Both the position numbers and the translations under genes were made by a program. This document shows, one piece after another, positions 15,935 to 24,658 of a DNA stretch of 39,784 bases. Location: contig NZ_JACBXS010000033.1 of assembly GCF_013415485.1 (NCBI RefSeq), positions 1 to 39,784 on the forward strand, given 5' to 3'. The first letter of the stretch is position 1. Each line of letters opens with the position of its first letter. Below the pieces are notes generated by a model, which was given only the letters and a program-made list of their open reading frames with translations, ran no database searches and was not told where the DNA came from. The DNA comes from Rhabdonatronobacter sediminivivens (GTDB lineage: Bacteria; Pseudomonadota; Alphaproteobacteria; Rhodobacterales; Rhodobacteraceae).

Positions 15935-16877
15935 GTTGCCCCCGCGCGGCGTCGATCAGCAGCAGGATCTCGAAGGTCACGGTGGCGGCCAGGAAGGCGG
16001 TCATGCCGCCGATGTCATGGGGGGGGCTGACCGTGTTCACATCGGCGGCGACGATGTTGAGCCCGCGCAGGTCGCGCAGAAGCTCCAGCCCTTCGCGCGC
16101 GGAAAACCCGCCCCATGCGGGCGTGCAGACCCCCGGCGCGCAGGAGGGATCGAACACATCCATGTCCCAGGACAGATAGACCGGCCGCCCCTCCAGGGTT
16201 TCGCGCAGGCGGGCCACAGCCTCGGCCCGGCCCTGGGCGGTGTATTCGCGCATGGTCATCAGGTTGTAGCCCAGCGCGCGGGTGGCGTCATAGACCCCTT
16301 GGCGCATGGTGGTGCCGCGCAGCCCCACATGCCAGGAAGACCCGGCGCTGACCCGCTGTTCCAGCGCCGCATGGGTGAACTGGCTGGCGGCGTCATAGCG
16401 GTGGTCCTCGTTCACCGGATAGGCGTCGGTGTGGCTGTCCACATGCAGCACCGCCAGCCCCGGATACCGGCGCGAGGCCGCCCGCACCAGCGGCAGCGAC
16501 ACGCTGCCATCGCCGCCAAAGCCGATGGGCGCGGCCCCGTGCGAGACCAGCCGCCAGGCGGCCTCTTCGATCAGGGGAAAGGCCTCTTCGGCACGCGAAG
16601 GCACCAGCCGCACATCGCCCGCGTCGATCACGCCCATCTCGGCCAGCACATCGCGGTCGGCCAGTTCGGACTGGTAGCGCCGCACCAGCCCGGATTGTTC
16701 GCGGATCGCCGCCGGTCCCTGGCGCGATCCGATCCGGAACGGATGCGTTCCGCAATCGAAGGGGCAGCCCAGGATCGCCGCCGCGGCGCCGCTGGCATCG
16801 GTGGAATGGGGCACGCCCATGAAGGTTGCGGGCGGCACGAAAAGCTCCGTCTGCGGCACGGTGTCTGCAGTGGTCAT
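15924..16877 (-). CDS. Ureohydrolase (arginase/agmatinase) family protein with altered metal motif
   Basis: This 317-residue protein shows the arginase-family order of motifs: GGDGS at 121-125, HVDSHTDAY (Asp147, His149, Asp151) and SWDMDVFDP (Asp238, Asp240). Canonical members have GGDHS, whose His binds one manganese; here it is Gly124. The late segment ADVNTVSPPHD (278-288) also lacks the Glu of the common DVVEVSPP form. Members hydrolyse guanidino compounds to urea plus an amine, but these changes suggest a different substrate, metal or mechanism. It is followed by the M20 gene (11-bp overlap) and preceded by an amino-acid ABC transporter. Confidence 0.87.
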   Translation of the reverse strand: MTTADTVPQTELFVPPATFMGVPHSTDASGAAAAILGCPFDCGTHPFRIGSRQGPAAIREQSGLVRRYQSELADRDVLAEMGVIDAGDVRLVPSRAEEAFPLIEEAAWRLVSHGAAPIGFGGDGSVSLPLVRAASRRYPGLAVLHVDSHTDAYPVNEDHRYDAASQFTHAALEQRVSAGSSWHVGLRGTTMRQGVYDATRALGYNLMTMREYTAQGRAEAVARLRETLEGRPVYLSWDMDVFDPSCAPGVCTPAWGGFSAREGLELLRDLRGLNIVAADVNTVSPPHDIGGMTAFLAATVTFEILLLIDAARGQHAV

Positions 16878-16898
16878 GCGGGTATCCTGTCTGTTCTG

Positions 16899-17564
16899 TC
16901 AGCGCCGCGCCAGGCGCCGTTCCCATGCCCGGATCGCCATGGCCAGCGGCCAGCAGATGACGAAATAGACGATGGCAATGAAGGTGAAGACCTCAAGCGG
17001 GCGGAAGATCGAGGCCGAAAGTTCCATGCCCCGCCGGGTGATCTCGCCCACGGAAATCACCGCGCCAAGGGATGAGAACTTGATAAGCTGCACGAAATTC
17101 GCGGCCAGCGGGGGCAGGGTCATGCGCACGGCCTGCGGCAGCACGATCCGGAACAGCGTCTGGGTGCTGGACATGCCCAGGACGCGCGCGGCTTCGCGGT
17201 GGCCGACGGGCACGGCCTGTATCCCGGCGCGATAGGCTTCGGCAATGAAGGCCGAGGAATAGACGCTCAGCCCGATCACCAGCGCCGTCCAGGCGTTGAT
17301 GTTGATGCCCAGCGCCATCGGCAGCACGTAATAGATCCAGAGCAGCTGCACCAGGATCGGCGTGTTGCGGATCAGCTCGCCCCAGGCCACGCCGATCATG
17401 CGGAAGGGGAGAAACCGCGACATGTCCAGCAGCGCGATGATCATGCCGCCGATCATGGCCAGAACCAGCGTGATCGACGAAATGTAGAGGGTCTGTTGCA
17501 GGCCGGACAACAGGAATTCCAGATTGGCCGGGATCACGTCCCAGCGAAAGCGGTAGCCGCCCAT
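16899..17564 (-). CDS. Polar amino-acid ABC transporter permease
   Basis: This 221-residue inner-membrane permease is of the His/Glu/Gln/Arg/opine type with about five helices. The QQTLYISSITLVLAMIGGM start and the cytoplasmic coupling loop EAARVLGMSSTQTLFRIVLPQA (the EAA motif) are typical. Only one permease gene is present, so a homodimer is likely; most relatives have two. It follows the binding-protein gene by 74 nt containing a strong hairpin and precedes the ureohydrolase gene by 21 nt. Confidence 0.92.
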   Translation of the reverse strand: MGGYRFRWDVIPANLEFLLSGLQQTLYISSITLVLAMIGGMIIALLDMSRFLPFRMIGVAWGELIRNTPILVQLLWIYYVLPMALGININAWTALVIGLSVYSSAFIAEAYRAGIQAVPVGHREAARVLGMSSTQTLFRIVLPQAVRMTLPPLAANFVQLIKFSSLGAVISVGEITRRGMELSASIFRPLEVFTFIAIVYFVICWPLAMAIRAWERRLARR

Positions 17565-17600
17565 AAGAGCATCCTTTGGGTCAGAGACGTCTGGTCAGGG

Positions 17601-17629
17601 GCGCGCGCCGCCACCAGAGCGGCGCGCGC
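17601..17629 (-). promoter_or_regulatory. Intercistronic hairpin between binding protein and permease genes
   Basis: GCGCGCGCCGC (17601-17611) pairs perfectly with GCGGCGCGCGC (17619-17629) around a 7-nt loop, an 11-bp GC stem. It lies just past the binding-protein stop and before the permease start. Hairpins here commonly block 3' exonucleases or cause partial termination, so that the binding protein is made in excess over the membrane parts. Confidence 0.65.
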
Positions 17630-17638
17630 AGGTCAGCG

Positions 17639-18442
17639 TCAGGGCGCGACGATCGGGCCCAGGCTGTTCTTTTCGGCGAAATACTGCAGCCGTCCGTCCA
17701 GCTTGATCGTGTCGATGAACAGGTTGACGTAGTTCAGCCAGATCTGGTCGCCCTGGGGCACCACATAGGAATAGGGCGTCATGCGCAGGGGTTCGTCCGG
17801 TTCGATGGTCATGGCCCAGTCGAATTCATCGGTGACCTTCACGGCCGTGGGAAAGTCGGTCATGATCACATCGACGCGGTTGGCGACCAGTTCGGCCTCA
17901 CGCGTGGCCGGGGGGGCGATAACGACCAGTTCGGCCTCTTGCAGGTAATCGGCCATGAAGGGTTCGATATAGCTGCCCAGCGATACGGCAACCCGGTGGC
18001 CTGGCTGGTCGATATCCGACCAGGTGGTGATCTCGCCGCCTTCGCGGGTGACGGCATAGATGCTGGTGATCAGATAGGGCTGCGAGAATTCGACCGCCTG
18101 TGCCCGCGCCAGTGTGGCGCCGATGCCGAACATGCCGATTTCGCATTTGTCCGACTGCAGATCGGCAATGAAGGTGCCGAAGCTGGATTCGACGATCTCA
18201 AGCTCGGCGCCCAGTTCGTTGGCCAGTTCCTGGGCCAGGTCGGCGTCGATGCCCTCGATCTCGCCGGTGGCGGGATTGCGGAAGGAGATGGAATAGTAGA
18301 GCGGATACTGGCAGACCCGCAGCACGCCGTTTCGGGTGATTTCGAACAGGCGCGATTCGGTCTGTTGCGCCTGCACCTGCTCTGCGGGCATGGCGATGGC
18401 AAGTGTCGCCCCGGCGGCGGCGATGGTAAGAAGTTTCTTCAT
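17639..18442 (-). CDS. Periplasmic amino-acid-type binding protein of ABC transporter
   Basis: This 267-residue secreted protein has a signal peptide (MKKLLTIAAAGATLAIAMPA, cleavage near residue 25) and an SBP_bac_3 fold: the GVLRVCQYP strand, IEGIDADLAQELANELGAELEIVE, and GATLARAQAVEFSQPYLIT. These are the family's substrate-pocket and hinge patterns, in which the Asp and Arg bind the carboxylate and amino group of a free amino acid. It is the second gene of the minus-strand ABC operon, 27 nt after the ATPase gene, and is followed by a hairpin. The ligand cannot be read from sequence; the downstream hydrolases suggest an amidino or acyl derivative. Confidence 0.92.
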   Translation of the reverse strand: MKKLLTIAAAGATLAIAMPAEQVQAQQTESRLFEITRNGVLRVCQYPLYYSISFRNPATGEIEGIDADLAQELANELGAELEIVESSFGTFIADLQSDKCEIGMFGIGATLARAQAVEFSQPYLITSIYAVTREGGEITTWSDIDQPGHRVAVSLGSYIEPFMADYLQEAELVVIAPPATREAELVANRVDVIMTDFPTAVKVTDEFDWAMTIEPDEPLRMTPYSYVVPQGDQIWLNYVNLFIDTIKLDGRLQYFAEKNSLGPIVAP

Positions 18443-18469
18443 TGGTCCTGACTCCCTGTCCTGATGTTG

Positions 18470-19255
<786 letters not shown>

Positions 19256-19274
19256 CAAAGACTCCTGCCTGTTC

Positions 19275-19289
19275 ATAAAATAATTTTAT
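19275..19289. promoter_or_regulatory. AT-rich palindrome in divergent promoter
   Basis: ATAAAATAATTTTAT is a perfect 7+1+7 palindrome in the 108-bp AT-rich gap between the divergent ABC operon (start 19255) and the LysR gene (start 19364). It overlaps the unused ATG at 19276. Its position suits a LysR-type operator or promoter core. No clear -35/-10 pair is resolved. Confidence 0.5.
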
Positions 19290-19363
19290 AAGTATGGATA
19301 AGTTTGCCTTGCAAGATGATTCTGCGTCATTCAAACAAAGAAAATTCCCAACTATCAAAATTT

Positions 19364-20275
19364 ATGCACATGGACGTAAAACTGCTCGAAGCCTTCTGCG
19401 CCGTGATGGACACCCAGTCCGTCACCGAAACGGCGCGCCGCATGGGGATCACCCAGCCCGCCGTCAGTGCGCAGATCGCGCGGCTGGAGGCGCATGTCGG
19501 ATTCGCCCTGTTCGAACGCGTGGGGGGGCGGCTGAAACCCAGCGATGCCGGCCGCCGCTTCCATGCCGAGGTCATGGACGCACTCAGCACCATCGACCGG
19601 CTGAGCGATGTGGCGCGCAATATCCGCACCGGCGCGGTGGAAACGCTGGTGGTGGCCAGTCATCCCAGCGCCTCGATCTCGTTGCTGCCGCAACTGATCG
19701 GCGATCTGCGCGCCGCAAACCCCGGTGCCCGGGTGCGGATGATCAACCGGACCTCGGAAGCCGTGCGCGCCATATTCGAGGCCGGCGGCGTTGATGTTGC
19801 CGTGACCGAATGGCCCGTGAACCTGCAGGGCATCACCCTCAAACGCTATGAGGTGCCCACCGTCGCCATCCTGCCCGAAGGGCACCCGGCCGCCGCGCAT
19901 GATGTGCTGACCCCGCAGCTTCTGTCAGGCGCGCCGTTCGTGGCCATGCCGGCATCGCGGTTGATCGGGCACCGGATCCGCGCGGTGTTTTCCGATCATG
20001 GCGCCGTCTATGAGCCGGTCATCGAAAGTGAATATTTCAGCACAATCTGCGGGCTGGTGGCAGCAGGGTGCGGGGTCTCCATCGTCGATTACTGGTCGGC
20101 AAGGAGCTTCAGCCGCCTGGGGTTGGTGGTCCGTCGCTTCGACCCCGCCATCCGCTATGAAATCACCGTGTTCCGCCGCGCGGACAGTCGCCCCTCGCCG
20201 CTGACCGAGGATCTGCTGACCCGGCTGGACCAGCGGCTGAGCGAAGACCCCTGGGCCGCAAAAGAAAGGAAATGA
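19364..20275 (+). CDS. LysR-family regulator of the adjacent transporter/peptidase genes
   Basis: This protein has 303 residues from the ATG at 19364; an ATG two codons later is equally possible, and neither has a clear ribosome site. The N-terminal helix-turn-helix (MDVKLLEAFCAVMDTQSVTE, then ARRMGITQPAVSAQIARLE) is standard LysR. The effector domain, with the ILPEGHP and GLVAAGCGVSIVD motifs, resembles NAC/OccR-like regulators of amino-acid catabolism. It is divergent from the ABC operon and coupled to the M28 peptidase, so it probably controls both when a transported compound is present (inference). Confidence 0.92.
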   Translation: MHMDVKLLEAFCAVMDTQSVTETARRMGITQPAVSAQIARLEAHVGFALFERVGGRLKPSDAGRRFHAEVMDALSTIDRLSDVARNIRTGAVETLVVASHPSASISLLPQLIGDLRAANPGARVRMINRTSEAVRAIFEAGGVDVAVTEWPVNLQGITLKRYEVPTVAILPEGHPAAAHDVLTPQLLSGAPFVAMPASRLIGHRIRAVFSDHGAVYEPVIESEYFSTICGLVAAGCGVSIVDYWSARSFSRLGLVVRRFDPAIRYEITVFRRADSRPSPLTEDLLTRLDQRLSEDPWAAKERK

Positions 20276-20280
20276 CCCAT

Positions 20281-21546
20281 ATGTCCGACACGCCTGATAC
20301 CCGCTTGTGGGCCGAGTTTGCTGCCATCTGCGATTGTGGCGGGCGCCAGTCCGGAACCGCGTCCGAACGCGCGGCGGTGGCGCTGCTGGACCGGCTGGGC
20401 CGCGCGGCGACGGGGGTTGCCCCGCAGGTGCTTGAAACGGCGTATGACGGTTGGCGCGCCATCGAGGCCTCGGTAACGGATGCAGCGGGCCAGGTTCTGC
20501 CCGCCACCGCCCTGTTGCGCAGCGCGCCCACGCCGGACGACGGACTGGCGCTGGAGTTGATCGACCTGGGCCGGGGCACGGCTGCGGATTTCGCCGCACA
20601 GGCGGGGGCCATCGCCGGGCGTGCGGTCATGGTCCGGCATGAACTGATGTTCTGCGCCGACACGGTCCACCGGCGCCTGAAATACGGCTGGGCGCTGGCG
20701 CATGGGGCGGCGGCTTTCATCATCGTGGGGCCGGACGAAGGGTCCAGCGTGGCCGGGTCTTCGGGGCGGGGCGGCGAGGCGGGCATTCCCGCCATCGGCA
20801 TTGCCCCCGAAACCGCGCGGCAGCTTCTGGCCGGTCAGGCCGGGCCGGTGCCCATCCGGCTGACGCTGCTGACCGAGGAAGCCCCCGCGCTGGCCCCCAA
20901 CCTGATCTTCGATATGCCCGGCGGCACCGCGGAATCGCCCGGGGACCGCAAGGAATGGGTGGTGCTGTCGGCCCATCTGGACGGACATGCGCTGGGCGAA
21001 AGCGCCATCGACAATGCTTCGGGCTGTGCGGTGGCGCTGGCTGTGGCGCGCGCGCTGGCCCCCGGGATGGCCGAGCGCCGCCGCGGTCTGCGGCTGGCCT
21101 TCTTCAATGTCGAGGAATGGGCCCTGACCGGATCGGCGGATTATGTCGCCCGGCTCAGCCCTCAGGACCGCGCCGCCATTGCCCTGAACGTCAATCTGGA
21201 TTCGGTTGCGGGTGGCAGCAGGCTGACGGCCCTGACCAGCGGTTTTGCCGGGATCGAACCGATGCTGCAGGGCTGCGCGGACCGTGTCGGCCTGCCGCTG
21301 GGCCTGCACCGGCCCCTGCAACGCAACTCGGATCACGCCAATTTCGCCGAAGCCGGCATTCCGGCCTTCCGCCTGGTCGCCGGTTTCGGCGAACCCGAGG
21401 CCCGGACCCGCCATCTGCTGACCCGGTTCGATACGCGCCAGATCGTCGCCCCGCAGGCGCTGGAGGAGGCCCGCGCCCTGGCGCAGGCAATCTGCGAAAC
21501 CGCGCTGGACGCCCCGCCCGAGGATGCCGCCAACTGGCGTGCCTGA
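20281..21546 (+). CDS. M28-family zinc aminopeptidase
   Basis: This 421-residue M28 peptidase without a signal peptide is probably cytoplasmic. A PA-like insert (about residues 105-190) precedes the catalytic domain, which shows the two-zinc site: SAHLDGH, the bridging Asp of AIDNASGC, the catalytic pair NVEEW, NVNLDS, and the final His of NSDHANF. The ATG at 20272 overlaps the LysR stop, but AAGGA fits better with the ATG at 20281. It would trim N-terminal residues from peptides or hydrolyse a small amide. Sharing an mRNA with the LysR regulator ties it to the divergent transporter cluster. Confidence 0.88.
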   Translation: MSDTPDTRLWAEFAAICDCGGRQSGTASERAAVALLDRLGRAATGVAPQVLETAYDGWRAIEASVTDAAGQVLPATALLRSAPTPDDGLALELIDLGRGTAADFAAQAGAIAGRAVMVRHELMFCADTVHRRLKYGWALAHGAAAFIIVGPDEGSSVAGSSGRGGEAGIPAIGIAPETARQLLAGQAGPVPIRLTLLTEEAPALAPNLIFDMPGGTAESPGDRKEWVVLSAHLDGHALGESAIDNASGCAVALAVARALAPGMAERRRGLRLAFFNVEEWALTGSADYVARLSPQDRAAIALNVNLDSVAGGSRLTALTSGFAGIEPMLQGCADRVGLPLGLHRPLQRNSDHANFAEAGIPAFRLVAGFGEPEARTRHLLTRFDTRQIVAPQALEEARALAQAICETALDAPPEDAANWRA

Positions 21547-21633
21547 CCGCCCAGGCCAAACGGGGCCGGGGCTGCACCCGGACCCCGGACAAGGCATTCG
21601 CCGCTGCCCGGGCCCCGGGTGCCGAGGGCGTGA

Positions 21634-21723
21634 TCATATGGGTTGAAGGATCATCACCAGTATCGTGTAGATCGCCGTTCCCGCAAAGAACCCGACCACA
21701 AGCCATAAGCGCAGCGTATCCAT
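21634..21723 (-). CDS. 29-residue single-helix membrane microprotein
   Basis: An ATG at 21723 preceded by CAGGAG with a 7-nt spacer opens a 29-codon frame (beginning MDTLRLWLVVGFFAG) that is almost entirely one hydrophobic helix and ends at TGA 21634-21636. It lies 51 nt after the small gene at 21775-22110 on the same strand. The excellent ribosome site and the clean transmembrane helix argue that it is real, although the frame is short. Such peptides often bind and tune larger membrane complexes; the partner here is unknown. Confidence 0.6.
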   Translation of the reverse strand: MDTLRLWLVVGFFAGTAIYTILVMILQPI

Positions 21724-21774
21724 CTGCGTTCTCCTGGACATACTCTGCCGTTTGCGCCTGCATGACAGGCGGTT

Positions 21775-22110
21775 TCAGACTTTGGTGGCCGTCACAGGCG
21801 GGGCGCGGATCGGAAGGGTGCGGCGCAGGGCGACCGGCACCGGCCGGGGATGCTGCCATTGCGCGCGGGCGATGGCCTGTGCCCGCAGCGTCAGCGTGGC
21901 GGGCCGCATCCGGGTTTCGGGGTCATCTGCACCGGTCTGCGGCGCGGGTTCCAGGCGCGCCTCGCCGCGCCCGGTCGGCTCAAGCCACAGGGGGGCGGCG
22001 TCTGCGGGCGGCGGCTCGGATGCGGCATGTGCAAGCTGTTCGCGTGCCTCATCGTGCAGCAGACTGCACAGGGCCAGCAAACCCCCCAGGATCAGGGACA
22101 GAGCGCGCAT
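21775..22110 (-). CDS. Small exported or membrane-anchored hypothetical protein
   Basis: This 111-residue protein begins MRALSLILGGLLALCSLL, a signal peptide or anchor with a Cys near residue 15 that could be a weak lipobox (LALC). The rest is Pro/Ala/Arg-rich and low-complexity, probably periplasmic and disordered. GAGG lies 10 nt upstream of the ATG. No family is recognised. It probably forms a two-gene unit with the 29-residue microprotein downstream. Its upstream gap to the tungstate regulator's stop (22206) is short. Confidence 0.6.
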   Translation of the reverse strand: MRALSLILGGLLALCSLLHDEAREQLAHAASEPPPADAAPLWLEPTGRGEARLEPAPQTGADDPETRMRPATLTLRAQAIARAQWQHPRPVPVALRRTLPIRAPPVTATKV

Positions 22111-22205
22111 GTCACGGCAGCCTCATGCAGGGACCGCAGACAGATGGGACCTGCGGCGGTGTTTGTAAAGGGATCAGGTGCCGGGCTGTTCGTGGCCGCG
22201 GCGCC

Positions 22206-23138
22206 CTAGCCAGTCCAGGATACCTGTCCTGTGTTCGTGGTGTTGTATCCTTGCATGTGTCTTGCGCGCCTGGAGAAGGTTTCGGTGCGTGCGAAGGCCA
22301 GCAGGGTCTGGATGGGCTGGGTGAAGTAGTCGCGTTTGGTCATGGCCAGATCGAAGCTTTCGTCGGTGACGAGGGGGATGAAGCCCAAGTGCCCCGCAGC
22401 GGCCTGCAGTCCCAGTCCGAGGTCTGCCTCGCCGGTGTCGATGAGGGTTGCCAGATCCGCATGTGTTTCGGCGGGCCGGGCGAGGGTTTCGAGGTCATCC
22501 TGCGTCAAGCCCTCGCGCGCCAGCAGCACCTCCAGCAGCCGGGCGGAGCCCGCACCGCCTGCGCGCGTGGCAAAGCGCAGGCCGCGCGCGGCGGCGTCCT
22601 TCAGCCCCGTGATGCCCAGCGGGTTGCCGGGGGCGGTGATCAGCCCCTGGGTGCGCCGCGCCCAGTGGATCAGGACATGGCTGCTGCCGGGCAGGTGCGC
22701 GCGGGCGGCGGCGCGGTTCCAGTCGCCCGTGTCGGGGTCCAGCAGGTGCAGCCCGGCCAGCACCGCGCGCCCCTCGGCCAGATCCTCCAGCCCCTGGCCC
22801 GATCCGCGCGCCAGCACGGCCAGCCCGCTGCCGGACTGGCGCAGCGCCCATTCCAGCAGCGGATCGTTCGACCCGGCATAGATCGGCGGGGCGGGGGCGA
22901 TACCGGTTCCGGGCAGTTCCGTCTGCGCCTCAAGCCAGGCATCCACCAGCCGGCGCGGGAACAGCAGCTTGCCGGTGGCGCGGCTGAACGGGATCGTCTG
23001 GCGGGCGACCATCTCGTAGATCGTGCGTTCCTTGACGCGCAGGTAATCGGCGACCTCGCCGGTGGTCATCAGCGGCGAGGAGACAGCCGGGTCAGCGGGG
23101 CTCGACGTCAAATCTGCTTCAGGGTTCTGCATTCTCAT
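22206..23138 (-). CDS. Excisionase-type HTH regulator with PBP-like (tungstate/molybdate-sensing) domain
   Basis: This 310-residue protein has a MerR/excisionase-type helix-turn-helix near residues 24-70 (MTTGEVADYLRVKERTIYEM, then GKLLFPRRLVDAWL), followed from about 85 to 295 by a periplasmic-binding-like domain of the PF12727 type. That domain family binds oxyanions in proteins linked to molybdate and tungstate. Divergent from tupB, it is most likely the tungstate-responsive regulator of the cluster. Three 10-bp-spaced TGCATT repeats cover its start region, suggesting autoregulation. The ATG at 23138 has AGGA close upstream; a later ATG at 23069 is possible. Confidence 0.85.
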   Translation of the reverse strand: MRMQNPEADLTSSPADPAVSSPLMTTGEVADYLRVKERTIYEMVARQTIPFSRATGKLLFPRRLVDAWLEAQTELPGTGIAPAPPIYAGSNDPLLEWALRQSGSGLAVLARGSGQGLEDLAEGRAVLAGLHLLDPDTGDWNRAAARAHLPGSSHVLIHWARRTQGLITAPGNPLGITGLKDAAARGLRFATRAGGAGSARLLEVLLAREGLTQDDLETLARPAETHADLATLIDTGEADLGLGLQAAAGHLGFIPLVTDESFDLAMTKRDYFTQPIQTLLAFARTETFSRRARHMQGYNTTNTGQVSWTG

Positions 23139-23153
23139 GCATTCCTATGCATT
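23128..23153. promoter_or_regulatory. Three TGCATT direct repeats at exact 10-bp spacing
   Basis: TGCATT starts at 23128, 23138 and 23148, one DNA helical turn apart, so all copies face the same side. They lie over the translation start of the regulator gene and upstream of tupB (ATG 23219). This suits a cooperative binding site for the regulator, which could shut off its own gene and tupBCA together. Protein identity and effect are inferred. Confidence 0.65.
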
Positions 23154-23218
23154 ACTTACATGTTTGAATTCTACTTTGTTTTCTGCTCCATTTCCACTGC
23201 TTTATGTAAGGATTCTCC

Positions 23219-23914
23219 ATGGGCGGCCCCTTCGCAACTGCCTTCAGCCTGATCGCCAGCGGCGATCCCGCCCTGATGCAGATCATCGGGCTGAGCCTGC
23301 GCGTCACGCTGACCGCCGTGCTGATGGCCTGCGCGGTCGGCCTGCCGCTGGGGGCGGCGCTGGCGCTGGCGCGGTTTCCGGGGCGCGGCGCGGTGATCGT
23401 GGTCTTCAACGCGCTCATGGGCCTGCCGCCGGTGGTGGCGGGGCTGATCGTCTATCTGATGCTGTCGCGCTCGGGACCCTTCGGCTCGCTTGCGCTCCTG
23501 TTCACGCCGACCGCGATGATCATCGCGCAAACGCTGCTGATCCTGCCCATCGTCATCTCGCTGACCCGTTCGGTGGTCGAGGATCTCTGGGCCGAATACC
23601 GCGAGCAGCTCCTGTCGCTGGGCGCGGGACGGTTGCGCGCGGTGCCGACGCTCTTGTGGGATGGGCGGGTGTCGCTGCTGACCGGCGTGCTGGCGGGCTT
23701 CGGACGCGCCAGTGCCGAGGTCGGCGCGGTGCTGATCGTCGGCGGCAACATCGCAGGCCACACCCGCACCATGACCACGGCCATTACGCTGGAAACCGCG
23801 CGCGGGCAGCTTGGGCTGGCGGTGGCGCTGGGGATCATCCTGCTGACGCTGACCCTGACGCTGAACGCCATCGCCTGGGGGGCCGGGCAATGGGCGCGGG
23901 GGCGGCTGGGATGA
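23219..23914 (+). CDS. tupB: Tungstate ABC transporter permease TupB
   Basis: This 231-residue inner-membrane permease starts at ATG 23219, 6 nt after AAGGA. It has about five helices and the permease coupling loop EQLLSLGAGRLRAVPTLLWD with the expected EAA-like glycine. The segments LMGLPPVVAGLIVYLMLSRSG and GFGRASAEVGAVLIVGGNI are typical of TupB/WtpB-type tungstate permeases. It is the first gene of the tungstate operon, divergent from its likely regulator, and overlaps tupC by 4 bp. Confidence 0.9.
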   Translation: MGGPFATAFSLIASGDPALMQIIGLSLRVTLTAVLMACAVGLPLGAALALARFPGRGAVIVVFNALMGLPPVVAGLIVYLMLSRSGPFGSLALLFTPTAMIIAQTLLILPIVISLTRSVVEDLWAEYREQLLSLGAGRLRAVPTLLWDGRVSLLTGVLAGFGRASAEVGAVLIVGGNIAGHTRTMTTAITLETARGQLGLAVALGIILLTLTLTLNAIAWGAGQWARGRLG

Positions 23915-24642
23915 AGATTGCGCGGGATATCGCACCACCCATCCTGCCCTTGTCGCTGGAGGATATGGGCTATGCCGTGGGTGGCAAGACGCTTCTGTCC
24001 GGCATCACCCTGCGGATCGAGGCCGGGCAACGGCTGGTCGTCATGGGCGCGAATGGCGCGGGCAAGAGCCTCTTTCTGCGCCTGTGCCATGGGCTGATCG
24101 ACCCCACGCAAGGCCGCCGCCGCTGGGCCAGCGACGAAGCGCGCGCCGAGGCACAGGCAATGGTCTTCCAGCGCCCGGTGCTGCTGCGCCGTTCGGTGGC
24201 CGCGAACCTCGACTATCCGCTGGCGCTGAAGGGTCTGCCCCGCGCCGCGCGCCGGGAAACCGTCGCCCGCACGCTCGACCGCTTCGGCCTGAACGATCTG
24301 GCCGAGCGCCCTGCGCGCCTGCTGTCCGGGGGCGAGCAGCAGCGCCTTGCGCTGGCCCGGGCCTGGGCGATGCGCCCGCAGGTGCTGTTCCTGGATGAGC
24401 CCTCCTCGGCGCTTGACCCTTCGGCCACGCGGATCATCGAAGAGATGGTCGCGCAATTCTCGGACGAAGGCATCACCATTGTGATGACCACCCATGATCT
24501 GGGCCAGGCCCGGCGTCTGGCCGCGCAGGTGGCGTTTCTGCACCGCGGACGCCTGATCGAGCACCGCCCCGCCGCCGAGTTCTTCGCAGGCCCCGAGGCC
24601 GCCGAGGCCCGCGCCTTCCTTGCAGGCGATCTGATCTGGTAA
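23911..24642 (+). CDS. tupC: Tungstate ABC transporter ATPase TupC
   Basis: This 243-residue ABC ATPase is coupled to tupB by ATGA overlap. It has Walker A GANGAGKS, the Q-loop MVFQRPVLLRRSV, signature LSGGEQQR, Walker B VLFLDEPSSALDP and the H-loop TTHD. The VFQRPVLLRRSV form is characteristic of TupC and separates it from molybdate ModC, which also has a C-terminal MOP domain that is absent here. It powers tungstate uptake with TupB and TupA. Confidence 0.92.
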   Translation: MKIARDIAPPILPLSLEDMGYAVGGKTLLSGITLRIEAGQRLVVMGANGAGKSLFLRLCHGLIDPTQGRRRWASDEARAEAQAMVFQRPVLLRRSVAANLDYPLALKGLPRAARRETVARTLDRFGLNDLAERPARLLSGGEQQRLALARAWAMRPQVLFLDEPSSALDPSATRIIEEMVAQFSDEGITIVMTTHDLGQARRLAAQVAFLHRGRLIEHRPAAEFFAGPEAAEARAFLAGDLIW

Positions 24643-24658
24643 CCGCAGGGAGCGCCCC

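Noticed and set aside
23062..23218. Upstream extension of tupC's frame through tupB
   Set aside because: The frame runs antisense or out of frame through tupB; the true tupC start is the ATGA overlap at 23911.
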